A stretch of 64,000 nt of DNA from Vandiemenella viatica (Eukaryota > Arthropoda > Insecta > Orthoptera > Morabidae): assembly GCA_031002005.1 (NCBI GenBank), contig JARYHS010006964.1, positions 6,076,001-6,140,000 on the forward strand, in the 5' to 3' direction. Each line of letters begins with the position of its first letter. Position 1 is the stretch's first letter. The position numbers and the translations under genes were made by a program. The notes beneath the pieces were generated by a model that saw only the letters and a list, made by a program, of their open reading frames with translations, was not told where the DNA came from and ran no database searches. Below are positions 42,601-54,600 of this stretch, in pieces.

Positions 42601-45600
42601 TTAAAGACTTTTCTAAACATAAAGTTTGCATCCTGGGAAAGTCTTTGGATGGGTAGCTACTTCATACACTATTCTGGTCCTCTTAGTTAAGGCATATATA
42701 AGAGTCATAAATCCACAAGAGAACGTGCCAGGCTCCGGCGTGTTGTGTGTTTGTGAGAGGATAAATTAAGCAGTTTGCAAGCACAGAGGGGGTCACTGGT
42801 TTGGACATCCGCATGCAGCAATGGTTAGATGCTGATAACTGAGTCGATATTACAGAATTATTAGCAGTAGTAAGAGAAGCAAGTAATGATGCTGTTGTAG
42901 GACACATTCATTTGTAAAGACGGTCAGCAACCAGTTCGGTAAGAGCAAGTTAGATACAAACACTAAAAGAGCTTTATTTTTCTCCTTACAGCGAAACTGA
43001 TTCGTAAAATAAATCAAGAGATCGATTGAAAATATGGACAGTCTTGTGAATAAAAGGAGAGAATAAGCTGTACTAACCTTTGAAGAATACCTAACAAAAT
43101 AACAAATAAATAAGGCAACTGTTGATGTAATACAGGCAGATTAAACAATAAAGTTCAGAAAGAGAGGGACAAATAATTCAATAAAATCCCAGATCTCATA
43201 AAATAATTAACTAAGTCTAAATTCAACAAAAACTGAGGTAAGCGCATTTCACCCACGTCATAAATGGGCTAAGCAAAAGAGAAATGATAACATAAATTAC
43301 CTCAGTGTGACTCTTTAGAGAAATTGCTCTTCTAAAAGCCACTGTCGCATAGTTAAGAAAAGTATCTGAACAAAATAACACCTTGAGTAAACTGTACGGC
43401 TAATCTCAGTAAACCTCCGCACATCTGCTTGGGCACTGTGCTACTCCGTGGCAGTGTGCGCCTGTCCTGAGAGGCATAAACCAAGTAGCACTAAGAGAGT
43501 TGATGCTGCTCTCCACAGATTATGCCAACACATCAGAGAGTGCCATCTATGGAAATGGTGGAATTATTGTCTGGCACTGGCCCTCAGATATAAGTAGCTA
43601 CTAACATCAATGGACTCAAAGTTGAGGCTTCACACGCGCCTCAAAGCCACTGCAAGGAACACAGAGCACTGAAAGAATGTTAGTCTAAAAAAAAAGAGTG
43701 TGGGGAAAAACACTGAGTAAATCAAGTTGAAAGGTCTGCCATGTAGTTCTGAACTACCACGACACATTCAGAAATCTCAGAACAGATTTCAAGAAGCCAT
43801 TTAATCGCTAAAGATACTCTTTCTCCATGGGGATACTTTCCATATTTTACAACTTTACTCCTCGTCGACGTCGAGGTCAGTAGAGATGGAAAGTCATAGG
43901 GATCAATGAATGGGTAGAAATTTGAACCAATTAAAGGAATCATTCTCGCGTTCACAAGGAGTGATTTCGATAAATCATGGAAAACTGAAATCTGGACCTG
44001 CGTGTTCCCAAATGGGGATACTTGAGAGAGCACACAGATACCACGTGTTACTGTGGCAATGACAAACCCATGGTACATATGTTATTATGTTAACATGTTG
44101 GAATCAACACAATTCAATCAGACTGTCTATTGTCAGTAACAAAGCAAATGGCTAATCTAATCTGAATCTATTATAAACAACAATAGGAGAAGATAAAATG
44201 CATTAAAAGCAAAGACTTCACTGTGGTAGGCCCAGAACACGTAGTATAAATCTTTAACATTTCAGGGTGGTACTAGCACATTGCTGTCCTTCCTTCCTAT
44301 ACTGACCGATGATAGGATCCAGTCATAAGACATCCAGTTAATCAAAAATATAATATCTAATAGGCAATATAGACACTGTGAAAGATGGTAAATGAATAAA
44401 TAAAAGATCCTGGCGTTATATATTCCTCCAAGTATTATTTCAGTCATTCTAATCCAGTTTCATAGCATAAGGAATGATATTTTCCATTATACTGATCTAA
44501 ACAAATTATCGTCAACAGATGAAGAAGTATTTCAATTTGGCATTATGTTTTCCCTAAAAACAATATTTTACACTAATGCAATGTTGATGTAGGCCATTTT
44601 TCCGCAGTTTCTCAGTAAATTAAATGTTAATCAATAACACTAATGCTACTGTTTTTATATGTTTTAATGTATATAACAGTTTCATTGTCAATATTTATAC
44701 ACATTTAGTTTACTGAACAACTGAGGAAAAATGATCTACAGCAACATTGCATGTTAGATATATATACTAATAAAAGAGAATAAAAAATCCTTAAAATTAA
44801 CTATAAATTAAAATAATGGTGGAATGTCCTGCATTGTATTCAGCACGTATTTCAGAAATGTCCTGATTAGCTAATAGATATTTTTCCATACTTTTTTGAC
44901 TACCAAAATAAACTTCGCAATATTAAGCAATATATCTCCAGATAGAATTAATACAGTTAGCAAAAAAATATGGACCCTCAGTTAATTTTTTGCCACACAA
45001 AGTTCTTGGTCTTCAGCACGGTTATCACTTTGAATGGGAATTTTCCAGAAAGAGAGAACAGGTACAAATATTCAGATATTTCTATCACCTTGATTGTCCA
45101 GGTGGACTGATTTATTGACCTACCCCATCAATTTATTAAAATATAGTGTTTCTGGAATCATGCTGTGGTTTCCAACAGAGGTCTTACGTGCTGCAGTTCA
45201 GAATGGACCTCGTACTAAAAAGACACAATTATAGAAGCCCACACCACTGAGAAAACACATACAAAACATTTCCTACTGCTGTAAATAGGTGATTGCAGCA
45301 ACAGACATCAAGAGGAAAAATTACATGCTCCCACTCTATACGCACTGTAGAAAGGTTTGTGATTTAACCCACAACTTTAGTATACAATTTGGTGATTATG
45401 AATTTTGTACCAGTACCCCTACTACCCTGCTGGCCTGATGATGAAAAGTTCTTCTACTTCCAGGACTCAGACCAGCTAATCAGGTGTCAGCGCAACAGCC
45501 AAGAAAGCCAGCAGGGCGGGCTAGCTGGAATATTAGGCTCTAGTAAATTGGTGTGTATCTAAGAAAAGAACCAAGATAATACTGATAGTGACTGTGAAGT

Positions 45601-48600
45601 CTATGCATTCATTTGATGAATCTCTGCAGAAAGAACATCTTTAAGGCAAAGACAGAGTTGCGATCACTTCGAAACAAGAGGAACTAGAGGCTTAGCCATT
45701 TCATCATTGTCTGTAGAACCTGTGGTAAAAACGTAAAAATGTGATGACTTACTGGGCCACCGAAGATAACAGAAAACAACATATAATAACTGGTATCCCC
45801 ATGCAGACTTCCAGCAGAGCAGAATTATAGAAATGTTTACTGGCCTTAAATGCTCTACTTTACCTCACACTGCAGCATTATTGGCTTAGAACAACAAATC
45901 AGTCAGTAGTCATCCTGCCATACATATGGGAATAGCACTCAATAAAGAAGGAGTATTTTCAAAGGGTAAGCTAATTATGCCAATATAAGCTTTCATTCAC
46001 ACATCAATTTAAGCTTACTAGTAAATTATGTGTCGAAGGCATATAGTACAGGTAATTATATCTCGCATGTTCCTTCATAACAAGTACTACACCAAAAATG
46101 CATCAAATATTATATAATGCAATACTCTAAAACAACTACCAACTTTAGAAAAAATCACCACAACTGTATCTGCAACTGTTCTCTGTGTTGGTTTCACCTA
46201 TCTCATTCTGCACCCAAGCTAGCTATTAGATTATATAACAATAACACAGCTCTCATCAGCAAACCATTCACAAGCAATGATATCAACAAAAACATTAATA
46301 TCCCTAGACTGCTGACAATATATTAATAACAAAATTAAAGCTCATTTTTGAAAACTTGAAATTCACTCTTCCATAGTGGGACCACTGGTCTTACCAATTA
46401 TGTTGTTACATGATAAATTTGAAAAGACTCCTTTCAGTAAAAATCACAATACCTTTTATTCAATTCTTAAATTTCAATCCTGATTTTGTGCAACGAGCAA
46501 TAAGTAAATCAGAGTATCTTTAAGTCAATACACTAACATTAACCATTTGGATAACTAATGTCAAATATTTACTTCCATCTCACAAACAATAATGCTAGTC
46601 TAGCTATCATGACACTGATTAATTGAATTATTTTTAAATTCTTCAGTTGGAAAATATTAGTTGCCGATGCCAGTTAGCTAGTATTGCTAATTACATCTAT
46701 ATTTAAAATAAACACCAAAGTTAATAATATTTTACAAGTCTGTCTAAATACATAACAGCTTGTCACAATACAGTAGACCAGCAACCCTCTACGTAGTAAT
46801 GAGTGGTTTTATTAAAATATAGCAAAGTGTACATATTGATGATATCTAGAAAAGAAGATCGATTAACTGACTGGCACATAATTATGTTAGCCTCACAGAA
46901 CGACAGTTGTGGAGTAACTGTGATAACATATGTTTGGGCCAAGTGTATTATGAAGATATCACGGGACCATGTGGACACACGAATCGCACTACCACATCAG
47001 TGAAATGAGTGCTGGCTGCCGTATTCGCTCTGTCATACAAGCCAGAGAACATAAAACTGTCTAAATATGTTCTGTGAGTACAACTACCATGTGTTTAATG
47101 GCTGTGTGATTGTGATCGAGAGTGATTCAAACTGATTGCTATACAGACTTACTTTAACTTAAATTTTTCACTCAGAAGGACTTGAACAGTTGGGAATATT
47201 ATTACTTGTCGGTTGGTGTTTGGCATGTTTGTACTAGCTCAACTATTAGAAACAATGTGTGTCCTTTTGCATCCCTTGACCTTGTGTGTATGTAATGTTA
47301 TAAGATCCTATAGTTTATTGGTCATTCAAAATTCTAAAAGATTGTATTAAAGGTAAACAGCCAGCCGTTGTAATGTCTTTAGTAAAAATATTTCAAGTCT
47401 CGGTACTGTCTATTAGGTGCATCAAACAACCTATCAGTGACTATGCAAAAACTATAATAATCAGTTGTTTTACAAGCTCTCTTACAACCCCAAACCACAT
47501 AGACAAATGCACAAATAATAGCTAAAGGATCAACCATTAAATTGTCAATTAATGACAATAATTATACCTAACTAAGCATATATAACAATAGTTTAGTGCA
47601 AATATTATGATAACAAGAGATAAACAATTGTACACAATAGATTAAAAATCAAACAAGAAAAGAATATGCAGTATAAACTCCTGACTTTACCTTTCTTGTG
47701 AATTTCTTCTGATGTATTTATGACAATGGAGTTTTGCCACATCCTCAAAAACTTCAGAACAATGTGTACAAACATATAGTGGAGCTGAAGTAGCTGAGGT
47801 ATGGGTGAACACGTGTTTTGTTAGAGAGCACCAAGATGAAAAAGTGTTTCCACAGAGCGCACAAGCAAGTTCAACTAATGATGGCTCCTTAAATGTAGTT
47901 TCCTTGCTCTTTTGGTAATGGTGGGCACACAACTTTGATGGATTTGAGAAAATATTACCACAGTCTTGGCAAATGTGTAATGGGAAATTTACCAATGGGT
48001 AATGGCTAAAAACATGTCTGATTAACATGTCCCTTGTAGTGAAATACTGAAGGCATGTGGCACATGTATACTGTGATGGAGTGACCAGTGTCATGCTATC
48101 ACAACTCTCACTGGGTGCACAAATATTGTTCACACTAGATCCCACTGAGAGGGTACTTGTTACTTCTAATTTCTCCATCAAGCTAACACCACTTTCTTCA
48201 TGACAAAGAACTAATTGTTTTTGCTGAAGCTCAATTTTCGACCTGTAGAAATAAATAGAGAAAACAGTTTAATTTCTTTATTAAAGAGCACAGACAGAGA
48301 ATTACTTGGAGGTATACTAACATAGGAAATATGTTATATCAAAAAAAAGATAGAAGTATTTTTTTTTAAAAAAGAAATTATCACTAAGGAAAATGATACA
48401 AATAATATCCTTATAGCAACCTACCTGATAGTACTAATTATACAAGTGAAATCTGCAATACGACGGATCTGATATATAACAAACAAGTCAGTTACTACCC
48501 ATTGCTAGTGAGTGACTGGTGTAACAGGAGTGAACTGTAACTGGACACTGAATGGTAGGGAGAAAGTAGTAACAATGAATTAGACCATGTTTGATTTCCA

Positions 48601-51600
48601 GCAAGCTGTATTTACTGCAACCAGCCTTTGATTAATTTAGATTATGAGGATCAAACACCTACGTACATTTTTTAAAAAAGATGTGGTACTTTTCAGTGAA
48701 TCTGTTAGAACTATAAACATAATAGAAGGTATGGAAGCAAGTGATTTATGAAATAAATAATTCAATAGAGACGTATACATGATATATTACAATGAAGAAA
48801 CAAAATAATTAAAGTTTTAAGGTTAGTAGATAGATTTATGTTAGTTATTGCAGCAGAAGCTTAGAAATCGATATGATAGAAAAAGAGCAATGACAAAAGC
48901 AAGGAGGTAGCAGGCAGGCAGTGAAATGTGTTCTTCTGCAGGCTGCTCGCACTGGCTGATACTCAACTAATAATACAAATTAACCACGGCCTCACTCAGC
49001 TGGTAAAACAGGAGACAACAAACCTGGTGAACACAACTGAAATACAGATGGAGAATAGAGCTGGAATGGCTCACAAGGCATTATCGTATTTGTGTGAAAT
49101 GAGATGTACAGAAAACTATTCTCAGTAAGTAAAAAGACAGACTCCAGACACCACCACATCCATTCTGGCAACAACTTTATATAATGAAATACAAAGCTCT
49201 GCCTTTGCTATATAACCTGACACTTAATTGCCAGGAAAAGGTCAAACATCATCATTTGTCAAACAGGAGTACACAGAATCAGATCATCTTTTTCCATTAT
49301 CAGTAAGAACATAAATAAACAAAGCAGGATTTCCTTGGGATCATCAGAACTATGGTAGTTGGAGCAAAACATATTGCAGTGTTTTAGTAAGGTAGATACA
49401 TACCACATCTAGAAACAAACATCTCACTGATGCAACACAAATAATTTGGCAGAAAACTTGTGCTGGCACTTCCTGTAAGCATTTTAGGGTCTACTGAAGA
49501 TCACAATTCTGCTACAATAACATTCACTAATGACCAAATAATACTGCTGTAGTCAATCACAAGACATATTATTTTCAAGCAGTAATTACATTGTAATACA
49601 GCCTGGATGTTTATTTTCAAGCATAAAATCGGTTGTAATACACCCTGGAAGTAAACATACTTCAGAAAGTATCTCTAGCAGTGTCTTGTGTTAGACAACT
49701 ACAATTCCTTGTGGGATAGTGAGCTTCAATTAATCACACGTGTGATGAGACTAATTTGGTACTAAGAGAGTAGAGTGGAAAGGCTAGTGCATAAGAATTA
49801 ATTGGTCATCAAAATGCCAGAACGTAATTGTAACAATAAGACTTAGTCTAGCGACAATGAGAGTGAGCATATAGAGTCAGTGGAGACCAATCGGCGCATG
49901 AAGTTGTAAGCATGCGAATTTGTGTATGTAGCGTAATGCACGTGGAACGGCAATTTAAGCTCCTGAAAGACAAGTCGAGTAACTTTACTGTTATAGTTTA
50001 TGAGTATTGAGGGTTTTAAGCAGTTTGGAGAACTATACATGTAGTTGAACTGTTTAAGTGAAGCGCTGACTTAGATCGGGAAAACATATTGCTCAAGCCT
50101 GGGTCTACGTTATCGTAGTCGGATCTGTATATTTGGCGACCAGTCTGTATTAGCCTTATCCACGGTCAAATTAAGTGATGTGTGTACTTTAGTAAGCGGT
50201 CATATCAGTTGAAGTTGGTGGTTGATTATGTACAATCAGCAGAAATAAACTTATGCATTCCAGTTTAACGAGAAACTACAACTTTCATTAAACTAAATCC
50301 CAGCTCGCTTTTCCCGACACACGTTTTAAAGATGCTAAAGTATTTATCAGTTAGTGCTAGTCTATTGTCCAACATATATCTAATATGTTTTTACAATATT
50401 TTCAAAACTTCACATCTAACTTTGCTAAGTGAGGAAGGCAAGATATTCAAGGCAATAACTACAAACAATGACAAACTTCACACCTCAGTAGCTTTACAAC
50501 AAACTATCAGATAACCATAAACAAATAAACACAAAAAACAAGACAGATATCATGGTACAGCACTCACAAAGCAAATGGCACCCTAGTGATCAATTTCAGC
50601 CCCTGTAAATCTGACTTCAAAAACATTAACTTGTAATTTGGAAGAAAGCCTTCGTTTTCTTAATTGCATTGTTAACATTTCCACATTGATTCATTATACT
50701 GGGTTCCTATATTTTTATGTAAAGAAATTAAATGTAGTAAAATTATTCAAAATAACTTCCATAGATTCTTCACATTGATCAAATGATTTAGTTGATGAAA
50801 CAAAATATATTTAAACTTATGATGAACATCATTACAACTAAAGTTACACTTGTAATTGAAGGAGAAGGAGCTGATTTAGGAGTGTACAGCACTAACCTCA
50901 CTACCAAAACACACTTCATAAGTATTCGCTGGGAGCATCAACGAACTGTTAATCCCCAAATTGTATTAAGCAATACACATACTGCAAGCCTACACAAACA
51001 CTACGAAGAAAGAAATCTACCTTGTGGTTACTGTATGTCACATTTAATTGCTGCCACATAACTTCTTCACTCATATTTACACCACAATGTGTGATACCAG
51101 AGCAAACACACAACCTACCATCATGAAACAGCTGATATGAAACAAAACAACTCAAAGATACTGCTCAACGAAAATAAAACGCTCCACTCTAGTTTCACTG
51201 TCTGAATTGTCGGTCTCTCGACAAAATTTCACTTATTCCCTGTATTCTATCATCAGAATTTATAGATACAAAAGTAATAAACTTGTATAGGAATCTAATG
51301 TGGAAATTAATTTATTATTTTATATGAAATATAGATGTTATATAAAACTGTGAAATTTCTATGTTTCCAAATTGATAGTGCTTTAAACTGGATATTTCCT
51401 ATGTCTTATTTACTAAAGCTGTTCAGCATAACTACATTGGTAACTAATTGGATTTCAGCAAAGGGTGATATCAGTTAAATTAATTTTGTTGCACTGGAAT
51501 TGATCATCACAGATCATAGCTGTAGATGACCTCAATAAACCAACTAACTAACAGGTATTAGCCCAGGTTATATACTGTGTCTGATAGTTTTCAACTTGTA

Positions 51601-54600
51601 TTATGAAGCCATTTTTCAGAATACCTACCAAGATAAATGGTAATCAGCTAAACAATGTATATTATGCAGTTGATACTGTGACCTTCATATATGACACAAA
51701 AGATCTTGTTTCTTCCAAAAACAACACAGCAAACAATATGAACTTGGTATCAGTCTTAATCAGCTTAGATAGAGCTCGAATCAAGCGAGTAGTTTGCTAG
51801 TTGGAAAACCTCCCTTAGTGTTTTGACAGCTATGACAGTGACTGTTTAATAAGAGCAACAGATACACAGAAAACTAATTTGGAATTGCTGCCAATATGCT
51901 CAAATGAGATAGCAATGGAAGAAGACAATACTTTTAATTTTGGCGAAATAAATTAATATAAGAAAGTGTTAAAATCAATTCCAATTACTCCATAAAAAGG
52001 ATATTTCTAACAAAAATTAACAAGCAATAAGTTTTGGGCAATGTGAAAATTCTAAGCCAGGCAGTAAAAGAAATTTTTTGTGAAAAAGCATTATTTCTGT
52101 ACCACATCCCCTGTAGCTTAATGCACTATGTCTAATATTCTTCCAATGGATCGATTCAGTTCCTGATGTGTGATTCTTGATGGCCTGAAAAATCCACCTA
52201 TGTCTGTTATAACTTCATTTCATTTGAAATATTTTTCATTTATAAATAGGATATAATGGATAAGGGAGGCCAAAATGACTGTGTGGCTGACTATATGTCT
52301 GAGATATTTGAAGAGTGATCCATAAAGTGGACTCCAAACAAGGTAAAATCCATTTATGTTAATTAGAATATATCTTCCTAGGTGGAGGAATTCTTAAAAG
52401 GAAGAAGAAATTAGTCAGGGTGGGAATTAAGAGATAAAATTTAATGTAATAATAGACGTACCTTATGACCATTGCTACCGATGAATCGGAGGTTTCTAGT
52501 CATACATTAGGTTGTTTCCAACTTATGTAAAGTTGCACAACAGCATTAAAATAAGGGAAGATTGTGAGCAGTTATTGAGGAACATTTGCTGGACATCCAG
52601 CCATATAGGTCACGAAAGAATTAATAAAAAATTAAAAAAGGTGTCAGCTGATTATACACAGAAAAAAAATACCAGTTTATGTGATTATATGATTGAGGGT
52701 GTATTGTTTTGTACACGCCTGTGATATGACAATAGTTACAATTGGTTGGCATATATTTTGCATCATATACTGAAGATGTGGTACTAGAAGGATGTTACAG
52801 ATTATACAATGATACAATCATTAATTGAGTACTGTGACATAGTACAAGATTCACATTACCGGCATGAAATATAGGAGTTGTAGAGCATGCATATTAGGAC
52901 AGCTAGATTTGTTGGCAGTAATCAACTTAGAAGAGAAACAGTGACTGATATGATAAAGAAACTAAGGAAAAAGGAAGTGGCTTTTAGGAGATATAAACGG
53001 TAAGGAATGGGAAATTAACCTACCACACACCAAAGTTGACTGCTGTGATGAGAGAAAAATAAGTAGGCAGACACACAAATGCTTCAGTTTGGTATTAACC
53101 TTATTCACACATTGAAAATGAGCCATTTGATTCTAACCAAGTGTGCACACAGAACATTACTCCAATGAGTCATGGGATAACATTCTGTGTGTACACATGT
53201 CCAGAACCAAATGGCTCATTCTCAATTCATGAATAAGGTTGATACCAAAAATTGTATTTGTGTGTCCATCTACTTGTTTTTCCCTGCCTCACAGCTGTGA
53301 GTTTTGGAATATGATGGGTTAATTTCTCTTTCCTTTATTATTGATATGATAAATAACCTGAGATGGAATTTGGTAGTGATGTGTACATTTTAGTTGATGA
53401 AATTTTGGATATTGCGGTAAAAATTCGAAAGAGTATAAGAAATAAAATGCATTATATTTCTAGCATATGAGATCAGGAAGTATTTATTTGGATATGGCAA
53501 CTTGCTTAAAGTAACAATGTAATATGTAGCAGAATTTAAATACCTGGCAGTTGCTCTTTACATATACTGTGCCATGTAGTAAATGTCTGTACATAAAATA
53601 TATTTCAGAAAGTATTATTTCAATATACATTTCTGATGGCAGAGATGATAAAAATTCTGAAATTATATATTTTTTCTGTCTATTCAGCCATCATACAAAA
53701 TCTAATAGAAGGATTTTAATGGAATTGCACATGGTAATAGCATATGTTATGGGTTATGATACAAAGCACTATTAACCCCCTCAGACAGCTTTCTTTGGGC
53801 AGTATTGATTTGCTGGTTTTAGTTTCTTTGCTGAACCTTGCATTCATATTCACTGCATTTTTGTTAGAAGTACTACTACTCTTTCACTCTCCAGTACTTT
53901 TCAATAGCGACATCCATCCTAATTTTTTTCCCCATTTCTCCCATTTCATGGGAGATTATAATTGGCCATCTAATTACCTTTAACACATAAAATATGCTTT
54001 TGACTCTTTCAGAATTCAGTCTTTTGCTGATCCCAGCAATAAATAATTTTAAAAGCATTTTCTCCCCACATATCTTTTCTGATCATTGCTATATCTCGCT
54101 AAGTTGCTTCTATCACTCATTGGTTATTGTAGGAAACTAAATGAAAATTATTCAGAACAACAAATTTTCTATGATATAATATTCAAGGAACTGCAATCTA
54201 TCTCAAAATTATATTTACAAACACTATTACTCTGCAACTGTTAGAATTTGGTGGCAATACTGCTGTTAGTTGACAGATCTGCTATCAAAAATGGAGAAAA
54301 ATCAAATTCCCTATCATTTATTTATCAAAGGCTGTCATTTTTTGCTTGAAGGCATAAATTCAATGAAAACCTGAAATTTGTTTATTGTAGGCTGACAATA
54401 ATTAGTCATGTTAATGGCTAGAGAAATTCTCGTGAGTTAGATCAGATTCAGTGGAGTCTTATAAAAGGAAAAAATCTGTTTTGTTGCTTATTTCTTTCTT
54501 TTCCTTTCTTGTTAAATAATTTATATTTTTTGCTACCCCCCCCCCCCCAAAAAATGTTCATTTTATTTCAACGCATGATATGTCCAGATTGCACAAGATT

